Positions 35,227-44,421 of a stretch of DNA of 64,000 bases are shown piece by piece. The DNA lies in the NCBI GenBank assembly GCA_035503915.1, contig DATJSU010000053.1, positions 1-64,000 on the forward strand, in the 5' to 3' direction. Both the position numbers and the translations under genes were made by a program. Within the stretch, counting starts at the first letter, position 1. Every line of letters begins with the position of its first letter. Below the pieces are notes generated by a model. The model made no database searches and was not told the DNA's origin. It saw only the letters and a program-made list of their open reading frames with translations. This stretch comes from DATJMJ01 sp035503915 (GTDB lineage: Bacteria; Actinomycetota; Acidimicrobiia; Acidimicrobiales; Palsa-688).

Positions 35227-36114
35227 TTACATCCTACGTTGGGCTTGTTGCGCTTCAGCTGCATTCTCGCCAATGCGGGCCTGCGCTGGCTGCGCCGTCT
35301 TGCCTCTTGCCACGTCGACGAGCGCCAGCAGGTCCTCCCCAACGAAGTCCGGGGCCGGGTCGACGGGCAAGTCGGCCCGACGGGTGACACCGGAGAGGAC
35401 GAGCCCGAACCTGGCCCCGACAAGCCTCGCGAACAGCCCGTCAGTATCTGGGCGGTCACCCGCCACGACGTCCACATTGTCGACACGTTGCCGGACCAAC
35501 GCCGCCATCGGTGGGTGGGGCTTGCCCGCCACCTCAGGTTGGCGGCGCGCAGCTGTGGCCACAAAGGCCACAAGCGCCCCAGCCCCCGGCAAAAGGCCGT
35601 CGCTCGGGACTACCGCGGGCGCTGCGAGAGCCTGGTGAAGGTCGCCCCCCTCGCCGCCGGCGGGGGTACCCACGGGAAAGGTCGCGTCTGTGTTCGTGGC
35701 AATGAACCTGGCGCCGCCGCGGATAGCGGCTGCAGCAGAGGAAAGTGCCCAGTAGTCGAGGCTGACGGACCTGCCGACCACAACCGCCTCTGGCGCCTCG
35801 TTGGGCGCGACGAGGACCGCTCCGCGTGCTCGCAATGCTTCCCTGATCCCCTCGCCGCCGATCAGCGCCACTTTGGTGCCTCTCCCGACCAAAGACGCAG
35901 CCGCTTGTGCGGAGGTAACAAGGTCGTCCTCTGAGGCCTCCACCCCAACGGCGGCGAGAGCAGCCATGTGGGCAGCAAGTGTTGGGCCCGAGTTATTGGT
36001 GAGGAAGAGGGCCCTTTCCCCCGAGCCGCGAAGTTCCTCCACAGCTTGCGACGACCCGGGTATCCCCCGCCCCGCGAGCCAGATCACCCCGTCGAGGTCG
36101 AGAGCCCAGGTCAT
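35227..36114 (-). CDS. HAD-superfamily IIA phosphatase (NagD-like)
   Basis: This 295-residue protein has motif I LDLDGVIWL, motif II LTNNSGPT, a NagD-type cap (about 80-180) with FIATNTDATFP, motif III in GKPHPPM and motif IV AGDRPDTDG. This is the subfamily IIA pattern of NagD, pyridoxal and glycerol-3-phosphate phosphatases. M. tuberculosis Rv1692 is a glycerol-3-phosphate phosphatase in the same syntenic position. The C-terminal 30 residues are basic and Ala/Gln-rich and may be divergent. The ABC ATPase and a HAD gene have come between it and tlyA. Confidence 0.88.
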   Translation of the reverse strand: MTWALDLDGVIWLAGRGIPGSSQAVEELRGSGERALFLTNNSGPTLAAHMAALAAVGVEASEDDLVTSAQAAASLVGRGTKVALIGGEGIREALRARGAVLVAPNEAPEAVVVGRSVSLDYWALSSAAAAIRGGARFIATNTDATFPVGTPAGGEGGDLHQALAAPAVVPSDGLLPGAGALVAFVATAARRQPEVAGKPHPPMAALVRQRVDNVDVVAGDRPDTDGLFARLVGARFGLVLSGVTRRADLPVDPAPDFVGEDLLALVDVARGKTAQPAQARIGENAAEAQQAQRRM

Positions 36115-36124
36115 CGTGGCGCCA

Positions 36125-37126
36125 CTAGAACCTGACGCTGCGAGCTACGTAGGAAAGTTGGAACCCCGCGACAGCCACCGCGACAACCGTCACATAAAGG
36201 CAGCCGGCTGTTAGCCGTTGGCGGGCGCTCAGGGAGTGGTAGGCGAGCGAAGAAGGGCTGTTACGCCTCGTCCAGCGCCTCCAGAGCTCAAGACCGCCAA
36301 GGAGGAGGATCAAAAAGGCGATGGGCGCTTCGAAGTAGATCGCGAACGCCAGGACCGCGAGCAGCCCGAGGAACCATATCGCCGGGTGGAGGGCAGCGAC
36401 TGCGCGCCCGCCGTCCAGCGGCAGCATCGGCAGCAGGTTGAAAAGGTTGAGGAGGAACCCGATGGCGGCCAACTGCATGAGGAAATTGGACCCCGTCGCA
36501 TTGCCCCAAAATGCAACCACCACAGAGGCGGCGGTGCCGAAGTATGGCCCGGCGAGGCCCGAGAGCGCCTCCTGGTACGCACTCCGCGGCATCTCGCGCA
36601 TGTTGACGAAAGCCCCCAGGAAGGGGATGAACATTGGCAAAGACGCCCGGATGCCCTGCCGACGGAGCTCTACGACGTGGCCCATTTCGTGGATGAACAT
36701 GAGCGCGACAAACCCGATCGCGAAGCTCCAGCCCCACAACAGCGTGTAAGCAAGCACCGAAACGAACATTGAAAGCACCAGGCTGAGGTACTTGACCTTT
36801 AGCAAGAGCGCGCCAAACTTGGCCAGGAACGCCCCTAAGGCAGCCGCGCCGGCAGCAAAACGCTGCCACGCTCTGCGGAGCACACCGGGCTGCTTGCCAG
36901 TACTTGTGCCAGCCCTTTGCGCCTGCTCTCCGGGCCACCAGTAGCCAGGTGGACGGGGACCGCCACCATGCCCATCGTCACGAACTGGCCACTCGGAGCT
37001 CCCGGGTATTGCCCCAGGCGGTGGCGGGAACGGGAGCGCCGGGCCGTTTGGGGCGGGCCAGCTCAGCTTGTCATCCCCTGGAGCCGGCTCCTCTGGCGTC
37101 GGCGAGCGGAAGCCCTTCAGCTCCAC
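36125..37126 (-). CDS. Site-2-protease-like M50 metalloprotease
   Basis: This 333-residue membrane protein has a long Pro/Gly-rich cytoplasmic N-terminus (1-90) followed by about six TMs. The zinc motif HEMGH (HExxH) is at about residue 146 in FIHEMGHVVELRRQGI, and the third ligand region is LLPMLPLDGGR. This is the RseP/SpoIVFB-like fold, with no PDZ visible. Such enzymes cleave TM segments of anti-sigma or signalling proteins. It is 10 bp upstream of the HAD gene and likely co-transcribed. The substrate is unknown. Confidence 0.88.
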   Translation of the reverse strand: MELKGFRSPTPEEPAPGDDKLSWPAPNGPALPFPPPPGAIPGSSEWPVRDDGHGGGPRPPGYWWPGEQAQRAGTSTGKQPGVLRRAWQRFAAGAAALGAFLAKFGALLLKVKYLSLVLSMFVSVLAYTLLWGWSFAIGFVALMFIHEMGHVVELRRQGIRASLPMFIPFLGAFVNMREMPRSAYQEALSGLAGPYFGTAASVVVAFWGNATGSNFLMQLAAIGFLLNLFNLLPMLPLDGGRAVAALHPAIWFLGLLAVLAFAIYFEAPIAFLILLLGGLELWRRWTRRNSPSSLAYHSLSARQRLTAGCLYVTVVAVAVAGFQLSYVARSVRF

Positions 37127-37282
37127 TTGCCCGCCTGTTCAGGGACGCCGCCCCAAGTGGCGCTGCCTGCAAGGTTGCCTGTCGTAGCACTGGGGTTACC
37201 CCGGCGTCGGTCTGGCATACCTCACCACGGTACCGCCACCCGCTTAGGAGACCTGGTTGAAGGGCCCTATAGTCAGGCCCCA

Positions 37283-38446
37283 ATGCCCCGGCTGCTCCCC
37301 TTTCGCGGCTTGCGCCCTGACCCGTCCATAGTCGGGCCGCTCGGGGGTTTCGTCTGCCCTCCTTACGACGTCATAACCGAAGAGCAACGCTTGGCTCTCC
37401 TCGCCCGCAGCCCCTACAACTACGTGAGGATCGAGCTCCCCGCCGAGGATTATTCACTGGCGGCGAGGCTGCTCGCCCAATGGCGAGCAATGGGGGCTCT
37501 CAACCAGGATGCCTTGCCGGCGCTCTACGGGTACCGGATGAGCTTCACGACCCCCGCCGGCGCTCGGCGCGAGACCGTCGGCGTACTTGGCGCCCTCGTC
37601 CTCGAGCCCCCGGGGCAAGGGATCCTGCCCCACGAGCAGACAACGCCCAAAGCCAAGTCGGACCGCCTCGAGCTCATCCGGTCCGTCCGCGCCAACACTT
37701 CGCCTATTTGGTGCCTCAGCACTGTGCCTGGTTTAGCCGCAGCCCTCGAAGAGGGGCGGGGCGGCGCAGTGGCGACCGACGACGACGGCACTACCCATGA
37801 GCTCTGGCCAATCGCGGCGCCGGGCGCCCACAAGGCCGTGCAGGACATAGTCGGCAGGGCACCTCTCGTTGTGGCGGACGGCCACCACCGGTACGAGACA
37901 GCGCTCGCGTACCAGGCCGAGCATCCCCCTGGTGCTGAAGGCCCCTCAGCGGTGCTCGCCCTAGTCGTGGAGCTTTCCGGCGAGCACCTCGAGGTCCTTG
38001 CGATCCATCGCCTCGTCTCCGGCCTCCCGCCGACAGCCGACGTGGTCGCGGCCTTCGAAAGCGGCTTCGAGCTCGTCCCAACCCACGCCGAGGGCCCTCA
38101 GTTATTGGACGCCATGGCCTCCCGCGGGGCGATCGGGGTCCTCACAGCGCAACGGACGTGGCTGGCACACCCTTTGCAGCGCTGGCCGGGCCCGGGGCCC
38201 GAGCTCGATTCAAGCCGCGTGGACGCTGCTCTTGAGAGGTTGCCCGGGCACAGGCTGACCTACGAGCACGACATGGAAGCGGCCGCGAGCGCAGTAAGGC
38301 AGGGCCTCGCGGAGGCAGCTATCTTCTGCCGCCCTGCCACCACGGGACAGATAGCGGCCACTGCTCGAGGTGGGGCGCGGATGCCTCCCAAAACCACGTT
38401 CTTCTGGCCCAAGCCGCGCTCGGGGATGCTCCTCCGCGCCTGGTAG
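37283..38446 (+). CDS. DUF1015 family protein
   Basis: This 387-residue protein has the family hallmarks: opening FRGLRPDP, CPPYDVI, HEQTTPKAKSDRLEL, and DGHHRYETALAYQ near the centre. It ends with PPKTTFFWPKPRSGMLLRAW. The function is not established; some family members have been linked to sugar or nucleotide acid chemistry. The start is ATG 37283. An upstream open frame from 36917 is antisense to the protease gene and rejected. Confidence 0.9.
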   Translation: MPRLLPFRGLRPDPSIVGPLGGFVCPPYDVITEEQRLALLARSPYNYVRIELPAEDYSLAARLLAQWRAMGALNQDALPALYGYRMSFTTPAGARRETVGVLGALVLEPPGQGILPHEQTTPKAKSDRLELIRSVRANTSPIWCLSTVPGLAAALEEGRGGAVATDDDGTTHELWPIAAPGAHKAVQDIVGRAPLVVADGHHRYETALAYQAEHPPGAEGPSAVLALVVELSGEHLEVLAIHRLVSGLPPTADVVAAFESGFELVPTHAEGPQLLDAMASRGAIGVLTAQRTWLAHPLQRWPGPGPELDSSRVDAALERLPGHRLTYEHDMEAAASAVRQGLAEAAIFCRPATTGQIAATARGGARMPPKTTFFWPKPRSGMLLRAW

Positions 38447-38578
38447 CGCCCGGTGACGATCGGTAGGTTGGCAAGGCCAAACTTATCAATTACTCACCTA
38501 TTTTTCATTTCCGCGGGCGAGACTTAGCACGCCGGGCGTAAGCCGCCACGGGAGACCCGGCAAAGGAGAACAGCGCAA

Positions 38579-39388
38579 ATGAGCACCGACGGCTCCGACA
38601 GCAACCTCTACCCGTTCACCCCCCCGCCCCCGCCCCCTTCCAGTGACGAGCCAGGTGCAGCCCCCACCGAGCGGCAGCGGTCCCGTCGTTCGCGGGTGAC
38701 CAAGACGGCCGCAGGTCTAGCCCTTGTCCTCGGAGCGGGCGCAGGGGTTGGTGCTGTCATTGCGGCCACATCGGGTTCTCCGGCAGCCTCTCTCGCGAGT
38801 TCCGATGCGACAACGACGACGACAGGTAGCGCGGCGACCACGACTACGGCCCCCTCCGCGACGACAACTACCGACCCCTCCGCGACGACCACCACGCCTC
38901 CTTTTGCTGCTCCGGCGACGCCCGGGCCGCTCAAGATGCGCCGGCCGTTCTTCGGCGGTGGTCCCTTCGGGGGCGCTGGCTTCGCGATCGGCGGCCCGGG
39001 GGCTCTCGGCGCCATCGGCAACAACGGCGTCGTCCACGCCTCCTACACCGTCAAGGACGGGGACGGCAATTATGAGACCATAGACACCCAGGTGGGTACC
39101 GCCGAAACGGTCACATCGAGCTCGATAACCGTAAAGAGTGCCGACGGGTTCAGCCAAACTTACGAAGTCGGCTCTGGGACGGTGGTGAACGCCGATTACG
39201 AAGGCATCCTCTCGGTCAACCAAGGCGATCAAGTAACGGTCGAGGCGGTCGTCAACGGCTCGACCGTCACAGCGGAACGGGTCATGGACCTGACCCAGCT
39301 GCAAGCTAACCGGCAAGCTTGGGTGCCAGGGGCTGGCGCGCCGTCGACCACATCGACTACTGATGGCGGCGACCCGTCGGCGGCCTAA
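38579..39388 (+). CDS. Membrane-anchored Thr-rich protein with DUF5666-like beta domain
   Basis: This 269-residue protein has a Pro-rich cytoplasmic start, one TM at about 41-66, a Thr/Ser/Ala-rich extracellular spacer (about 75-120) and a Gly/Phe-rich stretch. A beta-sheet domain follows with YTVKDGDGNYETID, VTSSSITVKSADG and VNQGDQVTVEAVVNG. This last part resembles DUF5666. No enzyme motif is seen. The Shine-Dalgarno GGAGA lies 8 bp before the ATG. The upstream 132 bp are AT-richer (CAATTACTCACC) and probably hold the promoter. Confidence 0.75.
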   Translation: MSTDGSDSNLYPFTPPPPPPSSDEPGAAPTERQRSRRSRVTKTAAGLALVLGAGAGVGAVIAATSGSPAASLASSDATTTTTGSAATTTTAPSATTTTDPSATTTTPPFAAPATPGPLKMRRPFFGGGPFGGAGFAIGGPGALGAIGNNGVVHASYTVKDGDGNYETIDTQVGTAETVTSSSITVKSADGFSQTYEVGSGTVVNADYEGILSVNQGDQVTVEAVVNGSTVTAERVMDLTQLQANRQAWVPGAGAPSTTSTTDGGDPSAA

Positions 39389-39463
39389 GTTGCGGGCCGG
39401 ACCAGCCCCATCGGGTAAGGCGAGCGAGCAAAGGTCCCTCGAGGTAGCACTAACCTTGGCTCT

Positions 39464-40207
39464 ATGACTCAAGATATGAAGGCTCAAACCGTAAGGATCG
39501 AGGGCCACTTGGGCGACGAAGTCGAGGCCTACCTCGCCCAGCCGATGGCCGAGGGCTCTTACGGCGGCGTCGTGGTGATCCACCATCTCCCCGGCTATGA
39601 CAGGAGCACCAAGGAGATAGCTCGGCGTTTCGCGGCCGATGGCTACATCGCCTTGATGCCGAACCTCTATTTTCGGGAAGCACCAGGCGCTTCGCCTGAC
39701 GACGCTGCGGCTGCCGCTCGAGCCAAGGGCGGGGTCCCCGACGAGCGCTTGGTCGGCGACGTAGAGGGGGCAGCCAACTACATCAGCGCGTTACCCAGCT
39801 CAAATGGCAAGGTGGGTTGTATCGGTTACTGCTCTGGGGGCAGGCAAAGTTTTTTGGCCGCCACCTCCATTAAGCTTGATGCTGCTGTGAATTGCTACGG
39901 TGGCGCACTCGTTTACGGGACGCCGCCCGAGTCACCACTAAAAATGGCCCCGTTACTTGGGCGCGCCAAGGACCTGTCTTGCCCGCTTCTCGGCCTCTTT
40001 GGCGCTGAGGACACGCACCCGTCTCCCGAAGAGGTTGAGGTGCTCGCAAAAGAGCTCGAAGCATATGGCAAAACCTATGAGTTCCATTCGTACCCAGGCG
40101 CGAGCCACGCGTTCTTCAACGTTGACCGCCCATCGTACAGACCGGAAGCCGCGCTCGACGCGTACGGCAAGCTGAACGATTTCTTCGGGCGTTACCTGGC
40201 CTCCTGA
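39464..40207 (+). CDS. Dienelactone hydrolase family protein
   Basis: This 247-residue alpha/beta hydrolase has the DLH nucleophile in YCSGGR (C123), an acid in GAEDTHP and a His in GASHAFFN. GYIALMPNLYF sits near the N-terminus. The Cys nucleophile distinguishes dienelactone hydrolases from Ser esterases. The role could be in aromatic degradation or a general carboxylesterase; no aromatic pathway genes are nearby, so the physiological substrate is open. Confidence 0.92.
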   Translation: MTQDMKAQTVRIEGHLGDEVEAYLAQPMAEGSYGGVVVIHHLPGYDRSTKEIARRFAADGYIALMPNLYFREAPGASPDDAAAAARAKGGVPDERLVGDVEGAANYISALPSSNGKVGCIGYCSGGRQSFLAATSIKLDAAVNCYGGALVYGTPPESPLKMAPLLGRAKDLSCPLLGLFGAEDTHPSPEEVEVLAKELEAYGKTYEFHSYPGASHAFFNVDRPSYRPEAALDAYGKLNDFFGRYLAS

Positions 40208-40213
40208 GCTCTC

Positions 40214-40510
40214 ATGTGCACATACCACACAGAAATACTCCAAATGCAGGGCTGCAGCGGCAAAGGCCGGGAGGGGTGGTTCCCCCTTATGAGCGCGTCG
40301 GTATATTACGACCACCCGGTCCACGCCCCGGCCGACCACACGGTGAACGTGGATTTCCTGAACCCCGAGGCCGGTCCTGGAGCGAGAGTGGCAGTAGAGA
40401 TGGACCCCCGACGAGCGCGGGAGCTCGCTCGGGCAATCCTCGCCGCGGCTGACGCCGCTGATCAGTTCGCCGGGCCGCCACCACTCCAGGCCGCGAACAG
40501 CCGGGCGTAA
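40214..40510 (+). CDS. Small actinobacterial protein (DUF6295-like)
   Basis: This 98-residue protein starts MCTYHTEILQMQG and has GKGREGWFPL, YYDHPVHAPADHTVNVDFLNP and GARVAVEMDP. I recognise this as a small conserved actinobacterial family (DUF6295 in my memory; the number should be checked). It is 6 bp after the dienelactone hydrolase and probably co-transcribed. Its last 49 bp overlap the convergent end of an ABC exporter gene. Confidence 0.8.
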   Translation: MCTYHTEILQMQGCSGKGREGWFPLMSASVYYDHPVHAPADHTVNVDFLNPEAGPGARVAVEMDPRRARELARAILAAADAADQFAGPPPLQAANSRA

Positions 40511-42267
40511 TGGCCGTCGGCCTCGAGCAGTTCTTCATGGCTGCCCACCTCGACTAGAGACCCATCCCGTACCACGGCTACACGGTCGGCGCGTTCGGCC
40601 GCAGTGAGGCGGTGTGCGACGACTATCACCGTCCTTCCCGCCGCGAGCTTGGCGAGCGCCGTTTCGGTCTGCCGCTCCGTTCCCGGGTCTATGCTCGAAG
40701 TTGCCTCGTCGAGGACCAGGACTGCTGGCGAGCTCAAGGCGGCCCGGGCAAGGCTGACCAGCTGGCGCTCCCCCGCACTGAGGTGTGAGCCCCGCTCTCC
40801 TACATCTGTCATTTCGCCATGGGGCAGGCTCGCCACCCAGTCCTCCAAGCCCAAGTCGGCTATCGCCGCGCGGGCTTCGTCCATGGTCGCCCCGGGGCGG
40901 CCGAGGGCGACGTTCTCCAGGACCGTCCCCCGGAAGAGGAAGCCCTCTTGTGGGAGGACAACTATTCGCTCACGGATGTGCGAAAGAAGGGCCTCGCGCA
41001 AGTCTACGCCGCCAAAGCGGACGGTCCCAGCGAGCGGGTCATAGAGCCTCCCGGCGAGCTTTGCCAGGGTCGACTTACCCCCACCTGTTGGGCCGACAAG
41101 CACAAGCCTTTCCCCTGCTTCCACGCGCAAGTCCACGCCTTCGAGCACCAGGCGGTCCCCGACCTCGTCGCCCTCTTCGATGCTTCGCGCTGCGTACGCG
41201 AAATCGACCGACTGCAGCTCCAACGCACCGTTTTCTGGCAGGGCTGCCGGCTTCTCTGGGTCGACCATGGAGGGGTCGACGGCCAGCAGCCGGTAGACGG
41301 TGGCGAGCGCAGCCCCAGAGGACTGCAGCAAGTCAAACAGTGCCGAGAGGCTCGTTATCGCGTTGAAAAGGTTCGCCAAATAGAGGACAAAAGCTGCGAC
41401 CGTGCCCACCGATGTCATGTGCTTGTCGACTAAGAGCGCCCCGACAAGGAGCACGATCACGGAGGCCATTACGCCCGACCACTCGATCTTTGGGAAAAAG
41501 CGAGCAGACAGCCGCACCGTCGCCAGCTCCCCATCGAGCTGGGCCCTGTTGACGCGCTCGAACCGGCCGATCATTTCGTCCTCGAGGCGGAAAGCCTGCA
41601 CGACGTGTACTCCCGCCAAGCTCTCGTCCAAGGAGGCGAGGGCGTCTCCGATCAGCCCGCGCACGTCTGTGTAGGCCCTCGTAGAACGCCGCCTGTAGCG
41701 AGACGCCGACACCAGGGCCGGGACAAGCGAAACTACAACGACGACAGTGAGGAGCGGCGACATCACCACGAGCACGGCGAGGACAGCGACAAATAGGCCG
41801 ATGCTCGTGACGAAGCTTGAAAGGCCGCTTTGCACAAGGCTTTCAAGCGTGTCAATGTCAGCGGTCATCCGCGAGAGGAGCTGCCCTGAGCTCTCGGACT
41901 CAAAAAAGGAAAGTGGCTGCGCGAGCAAGTGGCCAAAGACGCGCTTGCGCAAATCGTTCAGGTAGGACTCCCCGATCCCGGAAACCATCAGCGTCTGAGC
42001 ACGCGTGAGGGCAAAATAGGCGAGGCTCACTGCAACGTACGCCACCCCGGCAATGGCTATCACGCGCGACGAGTGATGACGGACGAGGCCGTCGTTTATC
42101 GCGTACCCAACCAGTGCAGGCCCCGCCAAGGTGGCGCCGAGGCCGGCGAGCAGGACCAGGACCGCTAAAGTCACCCGTTTTCTGTAAGGGCGGAGGGACG
42201 AAATTACCGGCCCGAGAAATCCTGGCACGCTCTCGGCCCCCCCGGGTTCTTTGGGCAGCAGCGTCAT
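40462..42267 (-). CDS. Heterodimeric ABC exporter subunit, canonical catalytic site
   Basis: This 601-residue protein fuses six TMs (about 30-330) to a nucleotide-binding domain. Walker A is GPTGGGKST, the signature LSAGERQ and Walker B LVLDEATSSID with the catalytic Glu. It is of MsbA/TM288 type. It starts in a 4-bp ATGA overlap with the other half transporter, so they form one heterodimer. Its C-terminus overlaps the small gene at 40214. The substrate is unknown. M. tuberculosis Rv1272c/Rv1273c are a comparable pair. Confidence 0.93.
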   Translation of the reverse strand: MTLLPKEPGGAESVPGFLGPVISSLRPYRKRVTLAVLVLLAGLGATLAGPALVGYAINDGLVRHHSSRVIAIAGVAYVAVSLAYFALTRAQTLMVSGIGESYLNDLRKRVFGHLLAQPLSFFESESSGQLLSRMTADIDTLESLVQSGLSSFVTSIGLFVAVLAVLVVMSPLLTVVVVVSLVPALVSASRYRRRSTRAYTDVRGLIGDALASLDESLAGVHVVQAFRLEDEMIGRFERVNRAQLDGELATVRLSARFFPKIEWSGVMASVIVLLVGALLVDKHMTSVGTVAAFVLYLANLFNAITSLSALFDLLQSSGAALATVYRLLAVDPSMVDPEKPAALPENGALELQSVDFAYAARSIEEGDEVGDRLVLEGVDLRVEAGERLVLVGPTGGGKSTLAKLAGRLYDPLAGTVRFGGVDLREALLSHIRERIVVLPQEGFLFRGTVLENVALGRPGATMDEARAAIADLGLEDWVASLPHGEMTDVGERGSHLSAGERQLVSLARAALSSPAVLVLDEATSSIDPGTERQTETALAKLAAGRTVIVVAHRLTAAERADRVAVVRDGSLVEVGSHEELLEADGHYARLFAAWSGGGPAN

Positions 42268-44123
42268 GCTGAACGCCTCGGGCCTTGGCTCTCCAAGAGC
42301 TCGTCGCCGTCCTCATCTGCGCGCAGGCCGAGGACTTGGCGGTACAACTCGCTCTGCGCTATCAGCCCTTCGTGCGTGCCCTCGGCGACGACCTGGCCGC
42401 CTTCCACAAGTAAAACGCGGTCCGCGATCGCGATCGTCGCAGGACGGTGCGAAATGATCACTGTCGTCTGGCCCGCCCGCGCCTCGGCGAGCGCCCGCAC
42501 CACCTGCAGCTCGCGTGGCGCGTCGACCGACGATGTCGCGTCGTCGAGGACGAGCACCCGCGGCCTGGCGAGCAAAGCCCTCGCGAGCGCGAGCCTCTGA
42601 CGCTGGCCTCCGGACAGCGAAAGGCCGCGCTCGCCAACGGGTGTGCCGTAGCCGAGTGGCAACTGGTTAATGAACTCATCGGCTTGCGCCAAGCGTGCCG
42701 CCTGAGCAACTTCTTCGTCGCTAGCTCCCGGGCGGCCAACGCGCAGGTTGGCGGCGATCGTGTCGTTGAAAAGGAAGCTCTCCTCGAACACGACTGCGAC
42801 CGCTTCCCTCAGGTCCGAGAGCCGCAACTGTCCCACGTCGGCGCCGTCGAGGCTCACGGTCCCTCTCGCCGGGTCGTACAACCGCGCGAGCAACGACAAG
42901 ATCGTCGTCTTCCCAGAGCCTGTGGCCCCAACCAGGGCTACCACCTCTCCCCCGACGATTGACAGTTGCAAGTCGTCGAGCACTGGACGGCTCACGGCAT
43001 CGGCTTTGCGCGCTGGGCGCTGGCCCACTGGCAGCCCCCTGCCGTCCCTCAGTGGTGTACATGGGTAGGCAAAGGTCACACCTGAGAAGGTCACGCCGCC
43101 CGTGCCGGCCGGAAGCGGCAGCGGGGACGTGGCCTGGGCGACTCGGCTCACCCGCGCAAGGATGCTGTCGAGGCGGTAAGCCGAGACCACGGCTCGTTGC
43201 ACCATCACGATGTAGGCGCCGATGGACTGCAGAGGCCCGGTGAGAGTCGCGAGGTAGGCGTTGAAGGCGACCAGCATGCCGATGCTCAACTGGTGCCTTA
43301 GCACGAGGTAGCCGCCCAGCCAGTTGACCGCGGCAAGCTCGAGCATGGGGACAGTGTTGAGGGTTGGTAGGTACCTCGCTCTCGTCCGGACCACTCTCAT
43401 TGCTTCGCGCAGCACGTCGTCCGCCGATCGGCTGAGGCGTTGGCTCATCATCGGCTCCGAGCCAAAGCCTTTCACTGCGCGGATCCCGGATATCGTCTCT
43501 TCGACTACGCCCGCGAGGGCCCCGCGCTCGCGCTGCAGGTCAGAGATAGCATCGCGGACCCTCTTCGAAAACCTTTGCGACGTGACAGCCACCAAGGGCA
43601 GGGCACAGAGGGCGACCGCCGCCAGCACCGGGCTCTCGACGAGCATGATGACCGCGACGGCGCCTGCGAGGGCGGCGCTGCCAACCCAATAAGGCGCGGA
43701 GGCCACGACCGCCTGGATCTGGAACAAGTCACTTGTGACTCGAGAAAGCAGCTGCCCGCGGTTGACGCTTGAGTGGTAAGCCACGTCGAGAAAAAGCAAA
43801 TGGTCATGGAACTGGCGCCGAAGCTGTGACTCGACCCGGCGCGACGCAACGCCGTTCCACCACCGCCTCCCTCTCGAAGCGACGGCCTGTAGAAAGCCGG
43901 CGGCTGTGATAACTCCGACAAACAGGCCAAAACGCCCCCAGCGATGTGCCAGCAGCCCATCGTCGACAGCGTCTCCGAGGAGGAGAGGGATCGCTGCCAC
44001 CGCAGCCGAGGAAACCAATGCCGCGCCCACGGAGCACCAGAGGATTTTCCAGTGCCCGCGCATTGCCCGGCGCAACAAGGCCCACCCTTGGCGCGCACGC
44101 TCCTGCCCGCCACTTGCAACCAT
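42264..44123 (-). CDS. Heterodimeric ABC exporter subunit, degenerate catalytic site
   Basis: This 619-residue protein has six TMs followed by an NBD with Walker A GATGSGKTT, signature LSGGQRQR and Walker B VLDDATSSVD, where the usual catalytic Glu is Asp. One degenerate site is standard for heterodimeric exporters of the TM287/288 and BmrCD type. Between TM domain and NBD there is an insertion of about 25 residues rich in Arg and Gly (CTPLRDGRGLPVGQRP). It is the first gene of the pair. The 5' region is 44124-44421. Confidence 0.92.
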   Translation of the reverse strand: MVASGGQERARQGWALLRRAMRGHWKILWCSVGAALVSSAAVAAIPLLLGDAVDDGLLAHRWGRFGLFVGVITAAGFLQAVASRGRRWWNGVASRRVESQLRRQFHDHLLFLDVAYHSSVNRGQLLSRVTSDLFQIQAVVASAPYWVGSAALAGAVAVIMLVESPVLAAVALCALPLVAVTSQRFSKRVRDAISDLQRERGALAGVVEETISGIRAVKGFGSEPMMSQRLSRSADDVLREAMRVVRTRARYLPTLNTVPMLELAAVNWLGGYLVLRHQLSIGMLVAFNAYLATLTGPLQSIGAYIVMVQRAVVSAYRLDSILARVSRVAQATSPLPLPAGTGGVTFSGVTFAYPCTPLRDGRGLPVGQRPARKADAVSRPVLDDLQLSIVGGEVVALVGATGSGKTTILSLLARLYDPARGTVSLDGADVGQLRLSDLREAVAVVFEESFLFNDTIAANLRVGRPGASDEEVAQAARLAQADEFINQLPLGYGTPVGERGLSLSGGQRQRLALARALLARPRVLVLDDATSSVDAPRELQVVRALAEARAGQTTVIISHRPATIAIADRVLLVEGGQVVAEGTHEGLIAQSELYRQVLGLRADEDGDELLESQGPRRSA

Positions 44124-44421
44124 CTCAGGAGAAGCTTATGTAAGCCTCAGCACCTCTTGAAGGCATTTAGGGATACTGGCTAGAGAGAAAGGACATGCTG
44201 CAAGTGCGACTCCACCCCTCCCCTCGGTTCGCTGCCTCCTCCTCGAGCAGGGCGACAGCCCGCGGTACCTCGGCGCCGAGCCGGTCGGCGCGCGACAAAG
44301 CGACCTTTCTCCGGCCAGCCGCACAGCTCAAACCCCCTCCCTCGTTGACCTGAGCGGACTGGCGTGAGGCCTTCGCCGGCGGCCGCGAGCCACCGGCGAA
44401 GGCTTTTTGCCGTAGCTGCAG
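44124..44421. other. 298-bp intergenic region upstream of ABC exporter
   Basis: This lies between the end of the SGNH gene and the start of the ABC pair, both minus strand. I see no coding gene. It contains a strong plus-strand hairpin-plus-T-tract (next entry) and a purine-rich stretch at about 44180-44195. On the minus strand it is the leader of the ABC operon. A clear promoter is not visible to me. Confidence 0.5.
44369..44408 (+). terminator. Orphan plus-strand intrinsic terminator
   Basis: GCCTTCGCCGG (44369-44379) pairs perfectly with CCGGCGAAGGC (44393-44403), an 11-bp GC-rich stem with a 13-nt loop, followed by TTTTT at 44404-44408. This is a textbook intrinsic terminator on the plus strand. 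No plus-strand gene ends here; the nearest is at 40510. On the minus strand the same hairpin has no T-tract after it. It therefore suggests a short plus-strand transcript or an antisense RNA. Confidence 0.7.
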
